Position numbers and translations under genes: made by a program. Positions 9,507 through 17,669 of a stretch of 54,893 bases of DNA are shown piece by piece; position 1 is the first letter of the stretch; the number at the start of each line of letters is the position of its first letter. Source of the DNA: Oscillospiraceae bacterium (GTDB lineage Bacteria; Bacillota; Clostridia; Oscillospirales; Ruminococcaceae); NCBI GenBank assembly GCA_018110925.1, contig JAGAZJ010000021.1, positions 1 to 54,893 of the forward strand. The letters are read 5' to 3'. The notes below the pieces were generated by a model, which worked only from the letters and a program-made list of their open reading frames with translations, was not told where the DNA came from and made no database searches.

Positions 9507-10298
9507 ATGGGTGAATCCATATATCCCGTAATAAAGGGAATAAGCCCTGTCACCGCCGCAGGCATCGGTGTGACCGACGACCAGTACAACTGTGTCAGAC
9601 GAAACGGCTATCCCGACCACCAGATAAATCTCTGCATCCGGGGCGAGGGCGTGCTAAAAGTTGACGGCAGGGAATACCGCATCACAGAGGGGATGTCCTT
9701 CTTTCTTGCAAAGAATGTGCCTCACGAATACTACGGCACAGACAAGCCGTGGACACTGAAATGGGTCACGTTCACAGGCTTTTCCTGCGATATATTCCTT
9801 GCCAAACTGGGGCTGCAAAACCACGCCGTGGTTACTCACAAGGACATATCGGGACTTGAAGCGGCTTACAGCGGCATATACGGGCATCTTAAAAAGAACG
9901 GTGAATATGATGCACTGCTGGCAGATTCATATGTTTTCAGATACCTTGCGGAGTACCATATCAGCATGAAAAAGAGCCTTGAAACGCCCTCGGGGTCTGC
10001 CGCCGTATCACGGGCAATGAGATATATCTCCGAGCATTTTTCCGAGGATATGTCGCTCTCGGAAATATCAGACTTTGCAGGCGTGTCGGAACAGTATCTG
10101 TGCCGTGTATTCAAACGCAGAACGGGCATGACGCCCTTTGACTATGTGACGGGCGTGCGGATAAGCTGTGCCAAGGAGCTTCTTGCCGGTGGCACTCCCA
10201 TAAAGCGCACGGCTGAGCTGTCCGGCTTCAATGACACCAGCTATTTCTGCAAGGTGTTCAAGGCGCATGAAGGTGTTTCTCCCGGCAAGTTCCTTTGA
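9507..10298 (+). CDS. AraC family transcriptional regulator (sugar-responsive type)
   Basis: A 263-residue regulator with an N-terminal cupin-like ligand pocket (INLCIRGEGVLKVDGREYRI is the typical beta-strand pair, followed by FFLAKNVPHEYY) and two C-terminal helix-turn-helix motifs at about residues 165-263, the second ending with the family signature GFNDTSYFCKVFKAHEGVSP. The ATG at 9507 is seven bases after GGGGGG; an in-frame ATG 13 codons upstream lacks a site. Its position back to back with the GH2 gene suggests that it senses the sugar released or imported and activates that gene. Length matches the family. No transporter gene is beside it, so sugar uptake must be encoded elsewhere. 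Confidence 0.88.
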   Translation: MGESIYPVIKGISPVTAAGIGVTDDQYNCVRRNGYPDHQINLCIRGEGVLKVDGREYRITEGMSFFLAKNVPHEYYGTDKPWTLKWVTFTGFSCDIFLAKLGLQNHAVVTHKDISGLEAAYSGIYGHLKKNGEYDALLADSYVFRYLAEYHISMKKSLETPSGSAAVSRAMRYISEHFSEDMSLSEISDFAGVSEQYLCRVFKRRTGMTPFDYVTGVRISCAKELLAGGTPIKRTAELSGFNDTSYFCKVFKAHEGVSPGKFL

Positions 10299-10643
10299 TT
10301 TGATTATATCAGAAACAACGGATATGTCAATATAAAGTTTTTGACAAATTCAGCTTGAATATAAAAATATTAAACCTGCACATCCGCCCTCATATCAGCC
10401 CGGTCAAATGCAAATGATAAGCTGATAAGTCTGTTGAACAGGCAAATGATATGCCGAAGAAGCATAAACGATAAAACGTACAGATTCGGGTCGTGACCCG
10501 TCTCCTGTCAGGCAGACAGCGCAAACAGCAAAAACGATCTATGATTTGATAATGTTATCCGATATTGACAAATCGCATCAGATATTGTATTATTATATGG
10601 TAAAAACCACTGTCGTGATGAGCGACAAAAGGAGAAAAGTATA
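10299..10643 (+). promoter_or_regulatory. Intergenic region with the promoter of the HAD protein gene
   Basis: This 345-base gap has no convincing coding frame. Near its end TTGACA (10565-10570) and TATTAT (10588-10593) are spaced by 17 bases, a strong housekeeping-type promoter, followed 45 bases later by AAAAGGAG before the ATG. A further TTGACA at 10341-10346 lies in an AT-rich stretch but has no -10 at a fitting distance. No clear terminator for the AraC gene was seen. Confidence 0.6.
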
Positions 10644-12413
10644 ATGAAGAAAAGCAAGATCTGGAAAGTGACAGCTATAACCGCCATCGCTCTTCTGATC
10701 GTCGTCAGCGTGCTGTATGCAGTAAGTCTCAGTAAGCCAAAGACGACATCCGCAAACGACGAAGCATCCGTGACAGCATCACAGACCACAGTGACAGAGG
10801 CTTCACAGACCGAGGCACAGACAGAGACACCGACAGATGCAAAGAGAACTCCCGAGGAGATACTTGCCCACTGGACAGACAGTTCACAGACAAAAACACA
10901 GCTCTCGGCATACCTAAAAAATGTAACAGACGAACTCAGCGCAGACTTCATCCCCGAAAAGGACAGGATAGCAGTATTTGACCTGGACGGCACTATACTC
11001 AGCGAGACAAACCCCGTGTACTTCGATCATCTTCTGCTTGTATACAGAGTTTTTGAAGACCCCGATTACAAGGACAAGGCATCGGATTTTGAGAAATACA
11101 CCGCCGCAAAGATCCTCGGCTGGATACAGGACGGCACATACCCCGAAAACATGGACGTTGACCACGGCACAGCGATAGCAACCGCCTTTGCAGGCATGAC
11201 CGTTGAGGAATTTGAGGCGTATGTGGCAGAGTTCGGCTCTCAGCCCGCCCCCGGCTACAACGGCATGACAAGGGCTCAGTCACTCTATCAGCCCATGCTT
11301 GAGATACTCGATGTGCTCGATGAATACGGCTTCTCGTCATATATCGTCAGCGGCACTGACAGACTCATCGTAAGGGGCGGCCTTGAAGAAACTCTCGGCA
11401 TACCCATGAACAGGATAATCGGCTCGGATGAAACGCTTGTTGCGTCGGGTCAGAACGGAGAGAACGGTCTTAAATACCAGTTCACCAAGGACGACAAGCT
11501 GGTGACAGGCGGCGAGTTCATCATAAAGAACCTCAAAATGAACAAGGTCTCCGTCATTGCAAAGGAGATAGGCATTCACCCCGTACTCTCATTCGGCAAC
11601 ACCACAGGCGACCAGAGCATGGCAGACTACACCCTTACAAACAGCCGATACAAGAGTATGGCATTCATGCTCTGCTGTGACGACACAGACAGAGAATACG
11701 GCAACATCGAAAAGGCAGACAAGATGTACGGTCTCTGCAATGAACACGGCTGGGTGCCTGTATCCATGCAGAATGACTGGACTACTATCTACGGCGACGG
11801 CGTGACCAAAGCCCCCGAAAGTCTGGAGCATTACACTGAGCTTTACGAGCAGTACAAGTATCTGCTTGAAAAGACGGATATCCCCGAATACGAATACCCC
11901 GGTCCTGAGCTGTTCTACACCGTGCTTTATGATTACATCGAAAACTTCAAAGAAAACTATGAAGAGAGCGATGTCTCGATCCCCTGCCCTGTAATCATAT
12001 ACGAAGATGAGACAGACAGAGAGGATATAAAGGTCTACGGCGATTTCTGGCTGTTCAACTACGACCTGAACGGCGACACCCTTGAAAATGTCTCCGGCGG
12101 CTCATACCCAGGATGCATACACATAAAGACCACCGAAGAGGGCTATGAGGTTACAGGCTTTGACGGCGTGGCTGACGGCTCCGGCTACACCGACAGCGCA
12201 AAGGAAATATTCGGCGAACACTATGACGAGTTCATTTCCTCATCCGAGGGGGACACAAGAGAGCAGATAAGAGCTCAGATAATAGCAAACTATGTTGCGG
12301 CAAATGGCCTTGATATCAGACAGTATCAGGATTACGGCTGGGATCCCGTACCCCTGCCCGAGCAGAACATAGACAGCTTTTACAGTTCACTTGACGGCGA
12401 CATGGCCGCATAA
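10644..12413 (+). CDS. Secreted, membrane-anchored HAD-family phosphatase-like protein
   Basis: A 589-residue protein with an N-terminal signal anchor (residues 11-29) and a Thr/Ser/Glu-rich linker to about residue 68, so the enzyme part lies outside the membrane. The HAD core has motif I VFDLDGT (111-117, nucleophile Asp113), motif II IVSGTDRL and motif IV SFGNTTGDQSMAD, the pattern of phosphoserine-phosphatase-like HAD enzymes. A separate C-terminal module from about residue 430 (KVYGDFWLFNYDLNGDTL ... QDYGWDP) has a conserved look but no function known to me. No lipobox Cys is present. It is monocistronic, with its own promoter and terminator. Substrate unknown; an outward-facing HAD enzyme would act on phosphate esters in the surroundings. 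Confidence 0.75.
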   Translation: MKKSKIWKVTAITAIALLIVVSVLYAVSLSKPKTTSANDEASVTASQTTVTEASQTEAQTETPTDAKRTPEEILAHWTDSSQTKTQLSAYLKNVTDELSADFIPEKDRIAVFDLDGTILSETNPVYFDHLLLVYRVFEDPDYKDKASDFEKYTAAKILGWIQDGTYPENMDVDHGTAIATAFAGMTVEEFEAYVAEFGSQPAPGYNGMTRAQSLYQPMLEILDVLDEYGFSSYIVSGTDRLIVRGGLEETLGIPMNRIIGSDETLVASGQNGENGLKYQFTKDDKLVTGGEFIIKNLKMNKVSVIAKEIGIHPVLSFGNTTGDQSMADYTLTNSRYKSMAFMLCCDDTDREYGNIEKADKMYGLCNEHGWVPVSMQNDWTTIYGDGVTKAPESLEHYTELYEQYKYLLEKTDIPEYEYPGPELFYTVLYDYIENFKENYEESDVSIPCPVIIYEDETDREDIKVYGDFWLFNYDLNGDTLENVSGGSYPGCIHIKTTEEGYEVTGFDGVADGSGYTDSAKEIFGEHYDEFISSSEGDTREQIRAQIIANYVAANGLDIRQYQDYGWDPVPLPEQNIDSFYSSLDGDMAA

Positions 12414-12421
12414 CAGCTGAC

Positions 12422-12455
12422 AAAACCGACGGAGAATCGCTTCTCCGCCGGTTTT
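12422..12455 (+). terminator. Bidirectional intrinsic terminator
   Basis: AAAACCGACGGAGAA and TTCTCCGCCGGTTTT form a stem of about 14 pairs with one mismatch and a TCGC loop. The A/T ends give a U tract on both strands, so it can end both the HAD gene and the convergent Crp/Fnr gene. Confidence 0.85.
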
Positions 12456-12457
12456 AC

Positions 12458-13081
12458 TTATTGCTCGGACGACGGAGCACTGCTGTCGTCCGCTTCTCTC
12501 ATGGCGCTTCTTATCCTGCTCAGGGATTCGGGCTTTATGCCGAGGTATGTAGCAATATATCTTTGCTGTACTCTCCCTGCAAGATCGGGATCGTTTCTGC
12601 GGAATTTGATATAGCGTTCGGTCGCATTTTCTGTCAGGAAGCCGCATTCACGGTACATCTTATAGCGCATACCGCTTTCAAGGAGCTGTATCCATACGGT
12701 TTTGAGTTTCTCACTGCTGAAGATAAGCTCCTTCATCTTTTTTACATCAAACAGCATGACCGTTGTTTCCTCAATAGCCTCCCACATTTTGAGCATCTCA
12801 TCAAATCCCATGAGCCCTTCATCCATGCACATACTGCCTTCTTTTGAAAAGAACTGTGTGATATCATTTCCGTCGCCGTCTATATAATAACTGCGTATCA
12901 GACCTTTCATCACGATACCCGCATACGCCGCTCTGTCGCCTGTTCCTGCGAGCAGTGACCCCTTTGAATATATCTTGAACTCCGAGAACCCGATCACTGC
13001 ATCATACACTTCATCATCAAATTCAAGGCCGAGTTTGTTTGAAAGAGCTTTCATGCGGCTGATAATGTATGGCTTATCCAT
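12458..13081 (-). CDS. Crp/Fnr family transcriptional regulator
   Basis: A 207-residue regulator with an N-terminal cyclic-nucleotide-binding-like beta barrel (FKIYSKGSLLAGTGDRAAY, then MKGLIRSYYIDGDGND) and a C-terminal winged helix with YIATYLGIKPESLSRIRS as recognition helix region. No Cys cluster for an iron-sulphur centre is present, so it is not an FNR-type oxygen sensor. GGAGGG seven bases before the ATG at 13081 fixes the start. It lies 11 bases after the CPBP remnant and probably shares its promoter. Proteins of this subgroup often control a neighbouring membrane or efflux gene, but no clear target is seen here. Confidence 0.85.
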   Translation of the reverse strand: MDKPYIISRMKALSNKLGLEFDDEVYDAVIGFSEFKIYSKGSLLAGTGDRAAYAGIVMKGLIRSYYIDGDGNDITQFFSKEGSMCMDEGLMGFDEMLKMWEAIEETTVMLFDVKKMKELIFSSEKLKTVWIQLLESGMRYKMYRECGFLTENATERYIKFRRNDPDLAGRVQQRYIATYLGIKPESLSRIRSAMREADDSSAPSSEQ

Positions 13082-13092
13082 AATACCCTCCT

Positions 13093-13564
13093 TTAACTGA
13101 TCAGATAATAAAACAAATAGACTATAACGGACCCGCCGTGAGCGATCATTGGAGCGATGAGGTGTCCTGTCTTTTTGTATGCCCATATCCATACAAGCCC
13201 GATGATGAACGAGTAGCCATAATTATGCCAGTCGAGCATTGCAAACAAGACATTGAATAACAGGAATGCCATAGTCTCGCCCATAACGGGAGCGCAGATT
13301 TTTTCAAGCGTTTCTGTGCTGTATATCTCATCTTTCAGGCTGATACCGTTTTCCATAAACAGCAGTACCGCACTTGGTGGCAGTTCCATATTTCCGATGA
13401 TGAGCAGCAGAAAACAGATGTACTTATTTACCGTCACATAGCTTGTGATATCAAGGAAATTCATTCCGGGCTTATAGTTCGTATAGGCCTGCCCCCGCAA
13501 CAAACCGTGTGAGGATCGTTGCCGGTGTCAAGGCTCTTCTTGCGTTTTGTTTCGTATCATTCAT
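13093..13564 (-). pseudogene. CPBP-type membrane protease remnant, frameshifted
   Basis: A good start (ATG at 13564, CAGGAGG ten bases upstream) opens a frame of only 30 codons beginning MNDTKQNARRAL and stopping at 13472. The homologous-looking continuation, YTNYKPGMNFLDITSY onward to 13093, lies in another frame that is open from 13503 but has no ribosome binding site. The second part has two or three membrane segments and the later CPBP motifs (LFAMLDWHNYGYSF and HLIAPMIAHGG), but the catalytic EExxxR motif that should precede them is missing. The simplest reading is an inactivated CAAX-protease-like gene with a frameshift near 13490 and perhaps an internal deletion. A sequencing error would only explain the frameshift, not the missing motif. 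Confidence 0.5.
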
Positions 13565-13586
13565 AATGATCAGCCTCCTGAAAGGC

Positions 13587-13615
13587 ATTATATCATAATG
13601 AACGTGGTTTGTCAT
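13587..13615 (-). promoter_or_regulatory. Promoter of the CPBP remnant and Crp/Fnr gene
   Basis: On the minus strand ATGACA (-35) and TATAAT (-10) are 17 bases apart, with TG one base before the -10. The predicted transcript begins about ten bases before the CAGGAGG of the CPBP remnant. Confidence 0.6.
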
Positions 13616-13698
13616 TGACATATGTTAAGTGTGGATGTGTCTGAAAGATCATTTCAATTCAGCCATCGCCACATCGTATCCTTCTCACCGTCCGGTCA

Positions 13699-14139
13699 TC
13701 ACGAAAGCGTCAGACGCATCTCCTCCATACCATTCTCAAACAGACCCGTAAACTCAAACCCCACAGAGCTGTAAAGCCGCTTTGCTGTATCATTTTCGGG
13801 TATCACACCTGTGTATACCTCCGAAGCACCGAAGCGCTCTTTCAGAAATGCGATGCCGAGTTCAAGTGCCTTTCTGCCATACCCCATATGCTGATACCGC
13901 TTGTCGATAAAGAACTTCCACAGAGTATAGCAGTCCTTTGCCTCATAATACCCCAGCATAATTAATCCCACCGCCCTGTCGCCGTCATACACAGCAAAGG
14001 GAAAGGCAGTGTCTCTGTACACATACGCCTGTGCAAGACTCTGTGCGGCAAGCGAAACGAAACGCCTCTGCTCTTCCCTGATATCAAGCGCCAGTATATC
14101 GTCCAGGTTTTCCCGTGTTATCTCTCTGAGCTGTATCAT
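13699..14139 (-). CDS. GNAT family N-acetyltransferase, diamine/spermidine acetyltransferase-like
   Basis: A 146-residue single-domain acetyl-CoA-dependent acetyltransferase. The acetyl-CoA loop is QHMGYGRKALE, the usual [QR]xxGx[GA] pattern, preceded by the strand KFFIDKRY and followed by GVIPENDTAKRLYSSVGFE, the motif B region. The N-terminal MIQLREITREN with IREEQ resembles BltD/PaiA-like polyamine acetyltransferases, so polyamines are plausible acceptors, though ribosomal or drug substrates cannot be excluded. The ATG at 14139 is seven bases after AGGGGGAT; an upstream in-frame extension overlaps the promoter and is rejected. It is a single-gene transcript with its own promoter. Confidence 0.85.
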   Translation of the reverse strand: MIQLREITRENLDDILALDIREEQRRFVSLAAQSLAQAYVYRDTAFPFAVYDGDRAVGLIMLGYYEAKDCYTLWKFFIDKRYQHMGYGRKALELGIAFLKERFGASEVYTGVIPENDTAKRLYSSVGFEFTGLFENGMEEMRLTLS

Positions 14140-14167
14140 GCTATATCCCCCTGAATAAGATAACTCC

Positions 14168-14196
14168 ATTATAGCAGATGTAACTTCATTTTGCAA
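14168..14196 (-). promoter_or_regulatory. Promoter of the acetyltransferase gene
   Basis: TTGCAA and TATAAT on the minus strand with a 17-base spacer, ending 28 bases before the ATG. Confidence 0.65.
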
Positions 14197-14284
14197 GACC
14201 GTCACAGTCTGTGAACGAGCCGGGACAGTATTTTTCAGTGCATACATAAATTTTTCAGAATGGATTATCCGAAGCAAAATGGAG

Positions 14285-14313
14285 TTGAAAAATCCATATT
14301 ACTGTGCTATAAT
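14285..14313 (+). promoter_or_regulatory. Promoter of the ECF/ABC operon
   Basis: TTGAAA (14285-14290) and TATAAT (14308-14313) are 17 bases apart, and TG one base before the -10 makes an extended -10 element. This is one of the strongest promoters in the window and needs tight repression, which the iron box downstream would supply. Confidence 0.75.
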
Positions 14314-14348
14314 ATATATCGCCTTTGTAAAGGGCAAATATTTATGTT

Positions 14349-14367
14349 TTAAGTTAGCCTAATCTAA
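14349..14367 (+). promoter_or_regulatory. DtxR/IdeR-type iron box
   Basis: The 19-bp site TTAAGTTAGCCTAATCTAA matches the DtxR/IdeR consensus TWAGGTWAGSCTWACCTWA at 17 positions and contains the palindromic arms AGTTAG/CTAACT. It lies in the leader, three bases before the GGAGGT ribosome binding site of the first operon gene, where a bound metalloregulator would block elongation. The similarity is to the published consensus as remembered; no DtxR-family gene is in this window. Confidence 0.65.
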
Positions 14368-14380
14368 CTCGGAGGTAATT

Positions 14381-14947
14381 ATGAAAGGTAAAGATCTGAT
14401 AAACATTGGTATTTTTTCTGCGATCTATTTCATCATATTGTTCGCAGTGGCAATGCTTGGCTTCATACCAATATTCCTGCCGCTCCTTACCGTGTTTGTA
14501 CCCATAATAGGCGGCATTCCCTTCATGCTGTTTCTTACAAGGGTCAAGAAATTCGGCATGATATGGATAATGAGCGTCATAATGGGCATCCTCATGCTCC
14601 TGACAGGTATGAGCTGGCCGCCGCTCGTAGTATCGGCAGTGAGCGGTCTGATAGCCGAGCTCGTGTATAAGAGCGGCAATTACAGGAGCGCATCAAAAGC
14701 CGTTCTCACAAACGGCGTGTTCAGCCTCTGGGTGGCCGCAAACTACCTGCCGCTGTTCTTCGCCGCCGAAAAATACTGGTCGTCAAGACAGAATTTCGGT
14801 CAGGACTATATAGACACGGTCACAAAGCTGATGCCCGTATGGATGTGCCCCGTGCTATTCGTCGTATCCTTCGTTTGCGGCATAATAGGCGGATTTTTGG
14901 GCAGAGCGCTTATGAAAAAGCACTTTGAGAAGGCCTGTATAGCATGA
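14381..14947 (+). CDS. MptD/Trep_Strep-family ECF transporter S component
   Basis: A 188-residue integral membrane protein with five or six hydrophobic segments and few charged residues inside them, matching the MptD (Trep_Strep) family of substrate-binding S components of energy-coupling-factor importers. It should bind the transported molecule in the membrane and dock on the EcfT/EcfA module encoded four and five genes downstream. GGAGGT lies four bases before the ATG. It opens a six-gene operon and overlaps the AraC gene by four bases. Known S components of this family are poorly characterised; together with the iron box and the two exporter-fold ABC proteins, an iron chelate or related metallophore is the most plausible substrate. 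Confidence 0.8.
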   Translation: MKGKDLINIGIFSAIYFIILFAVAMLGFIPIFLPLLTVFVPIIGGIPFMLFLTRVKKFGMIWIMSVIMGILMLLTGMSWPPLVVSAVSGLIAELVYKSGNYRSASKAVLTNGVFSLWVAANYLPLFFAAEKYWSSRQNFGQDYIDTVTKLMPVWMCPVLFVVSFVCGIIGGFLGRALMKKHFEKACIA

Positions 14948-15918
14948 ATGACCTTTTTGACCGCCTTGACAGAGCGGGCTTCGGCTCTAATGTGCATGAG
15001 GTAGCCGCCGACGGAGAATGCAGGGTACTGCGGCTCGATGACGGGTCGGGCGAGGGTTTCATGACCATGTACCGTGTGTTTGAGGGCATATACCTGATGT
15101 ACAATGACTTTCACCTCAGAGAATGCATTTCGGAGTATCAGAATGCAGAAACGGTGCTATGTATAGATCACTGCCGTGAGGGCAGGATAGAGCATGAGAA
15201 CGCAATGGGCGGCAGGTACTATATGGAGGCGGGCGATATGCGCATAGACAAACGTGTTCACCATGCGGGCAAAGTCGAGATGCCCCTCTGTCATTACCAC
15301 GGCATCACTATCGGCTTCATAAAAGAGCTGGCGGACAGAGCTATCCGAAGAGAATTCCCGTTCCTGCACACAGACCTTGCCGCTCTCGCAGACAAGTTCT
15401 GTCACGATGACAGAGAATACCTCATCCGTACGAATGAAACATTCAACCTCATTTTCGGTCAGCTCTATCATGCACCCAAGAGCATAAGGCTCAATTACTT
15501 CAAGGTAAAGACAGCAGAGCTGCTCCTGCTCCTTGATGCGGCAGACCCAACACAGAACAGCGAGCAGAGGCAGTATTTCCCCGCAAGTCAGACCGACAGG
15601 GTAAAGAAGGTACATTCCATCATAACGACAGACCTGGAAAGATCCTACACCGCCGACGAACTGGCAGAGCTGTCGGGTATGCCTGCCGCAACGTTCAGAA
15701 AGGTATTCAGAGCAGTTTACGGCGCACCCGTATACCGGTACATCAAAGACTTCAAGATGAAAGCCGCCGCCGCTATGCTCATATCGCAAAGAGATCTGAA
15801 TATCTCTGAGATAGCCCAGCGGACGGGATATGACAATGCTTCAAAATTCTCTGCGGCATTCAGGGATGTCATGGGCACTACGCCCCAGAATTACAGAAAA
15901 AGACAGGAGGATATATAG
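14944..15918 (+). CDS. AraC family regulator within the ECF/ABC operon
   Basis: A 324-residue regulator. The first 200 residues form a ligand-sensing part (RVFEGIYLMYNDFHL, then CREGRIEHENAMGGRYY), and two helix-turn-helix motifs occupy about 225-322, with LAELSGMPAATFRKVFRAVYG and ISEIAQRTGYDNASKFSAAF marking them. Its layout recalls the PchR/YbtA group, AraC regulators that sense ferric siderophores and activate the cognate import genes. The ATG overlaps the previous stop (ATGA) and the TAG stop shares one base with the GTG of the next gene, so translation is tightly coupled. Activation of its own operon when ligand is imported is the natural inference. Confidence 0.85.
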   Translation: MNDLFDRLDRAGFGSNVHEVAADGECRVLRLDDGSGEGFMTMYRVFEGIYLMYNDFHLRECISEYQNAETVLCIDHCREGRIEHENAMGGRYYMEAGDMRIDKRVHHAGKVEMPLCHYHGITIGFIKELADRAIRREFPFLHTDLAALADKFCHDDREYLIRTNETFNLIFGQLYHAPKSIRLNYFKVKTAELLLLLDAADPTQNSEQRQYFPASQTDRVKKVHSIITTDLERSYTADELAELSGMPAATFRKVFRAVYGAPVYRYIKDFKMKAAAAMLISQRDLNISEIAQRTGYDNASKFSAAFRDVMGTTPQNYRKRQEDI

Positions 15919-17669
15919 TGGGAAAGGACAGACACGGCTCATTCGGCTGGCTCCTCAGCCAGTCGGGAGAGCGCAGAGGTAAATTCATCGCAAGCGTACT
16001 GCTTGCGGCACTCAGTACCATATGCGGCATTGTGCCGTATTATTTTATTGCCCGTATAGTCAGGGGGCTGATTGAGGGCAGTACAGACAAGGGCGCATAT
16101 ATCACGGACTGCACGGCGATATGTCTTTTGTGGCTGGGTCATGCGCTGTTTCATGCGCTGTCTACCGCAAACTCACATCTGGCAACTTTCCACACCCTTG
16201 CGGTGATAAGAAAGAAAGCCCTTGACAAGCTGGCAAAGATGCCCCTCGGCAATGTGATAAACATACCGTCGGGAGCTCTCAAAAGCACGATAGTCGAGCG
16301 TATAGACAGCATAGAGACAACACTTGCTCATATACTTCCCGAATTCACAACGGGTATCGGTGCGCCCGTGATAATACTCATATACGCCTTTGTGATAAAC
16401 TGGAAACTGGGTCTTGCGTCACTTATCACCGTTCCTCTCGGGATAGTGTGCTATATGCTCATGATGTACGGCTATGAGGAGAACTACGGCAGGACAGTCA
16501 GAGCCACGAAAGCCCTCAACGCCGTCACCACGGAATACATAAACGGCATAGAGGTCATAAAGGTATTCGGCAAGGCGCAGTCAAGCTATGAAAAATTCTC
16601 AGCTGCCGCAAAGGAGAGCGCTGACAGCTTTGTGAACTGGATGCGCTCCTGCAACGTGTATATGACCTTTGCTATGTGCATAATGCCCGCAACGATGCTG
16701 TCCGTACTGCCCATAGGCGGTATAATGACCATGCACGGGACCATAAGCACAGCAGACTTTATCACCGTGATAATCCTGACAGTCGGACTTATTGAGCCCG
16801 TTATCGGCGTAATGTCCTATTCGGACGACATCGCACAGATGGACACCATCGTCACCGAAGTGCGTTCCGTGATAGATGCGCCCGAGATGCACCGTCCCGA
16901 AAAGCTCAACAAGACCATGCAGGGCGGCGACATCGTGCTTGATGATGTACATTTCGGCTACTCGGGAGATGAGATACTCCACGGCATATCCATGACCATC
17001 CGCAAGGGTGAATTTGTCGCACTGGTAGGCCCGTCGGGCAGCGGCAAGTCCACCGTGGCAAGGCTTATCGCCAGCCTGTGGGACACCGACAGCGGCAGTA
17101 TATCCTACGGAGGAGTGGATATAAAGGACATACCCCTTGATGACTACAACGACAGGATCGCATTTGTTTCACAGGACAACTATCTCTTTGACCTGACCGT
17201 GCGTGAAAATATACGTCTCGGCAGGCAGTCCGCCACTGATGCGGAGGTCGAGGAAGCGGCAAGGAAATGCGGCTGCCACGATTTCATCATGTGGCTTGAA
17301 AATGGCTACGATACGACAGTGGGCAATTCAGGCGGACATCTTTCGGGCGGTGAGCGCCAGCGTATCGCCATAGCAAGGGCTATGCTCAAAAACGCTGACA
17401 TCATCATCCTCGACGAAGCAACTGCGTATACAGACCCCGAGAACGAGGCTGTCATACAGAAAAGCGTGGCGAAGCTGGTCGAGGGCAAGACGCTCATCGT
17501 TATCGCTCACAGGCTCTCCACGGTCAAGAACGCCGACAGGCTCTATGTCATAAAGGACGGCAATATCGCAGAGCAGGGCACACATGAGGAGCTTCTGAAA
17601 ATGAACGGTCTATACAATTCAATGTGGGCGGCACATATCTCGGCAAAGGACGGTGATGAGAATGTTTAA
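15918..17669 (+). CDS. ABC half-transporter with exporter fold, YbtP/IrtA-like
   Basis: A 583-residue fusion of six membrane helices (about residues 15-300) and an ATPase domain with Walker A GPSGSGKST (371-379), Q-loop FVSQDNYLF, signature LSGGERQ, Walker B IIILDEA and H-loop AHRLST. Half-transporters of this kind work as dimers, here surely with the next gene product. Although built like exporters, YbtPQ and IrtAB import siderophores, and the setting (iron box, AraC regulator, partner half-transporter) matches theirs. The D-loop region reads EATAYTDPENE, shared in outline with the partner. Translation starts at GTG, overlapping the preceding TAG by one base. Export of a small molecule remains an alternative. 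Confidence 0.88.
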   Translation: MGKDRHGSFGWLLSQSGERRGKFIASVLLAALSTICGIVPYYFIARIVRGLIEGSTDKGAYITDCTAICLLWLGHALFHALSTANSHLATFHTLAVIRKKALDKLAKMPLGNVINIPSGALKSTIVERIDSIETTLAHILPEFTTGIGAPVIILIYAFVINWKLGLASLITVPLGIVCYMLMMYGYEENYGRTVRATKALNAVTTEYINGIEVIKVFGKAQSSYEKFSAAAKESADSFVNWMRSCNVYMTFAMCIMPATMLSVLPIGGIMTMHGTISTADFITVIILTVGLIEPVIGVMSYSDDIAQMDTIVTEVRSVIDAPEMHRPEKLNKTMQGGDIVLDDVHFGYSGDEILHGISMTIRKGEFVALVGPSGSGKSTVARLIASLWDTDSGSISYGGVDIKDIPLDDYNDRIAFVSQDNYLFDLTVRENIRLGRQSATDAEVEEAARKCGCHDFIMWLENGYDTTVGNSGGHLSGGERQRIAIARAMLKNADIIILDEATAYTDPENEAVIQKSVAKLVEGKTLIVIAHRLSTVKNADRLYVIKDGNIAEQGTHEELLKMNGLYNSMWAAHISAKDGDENV

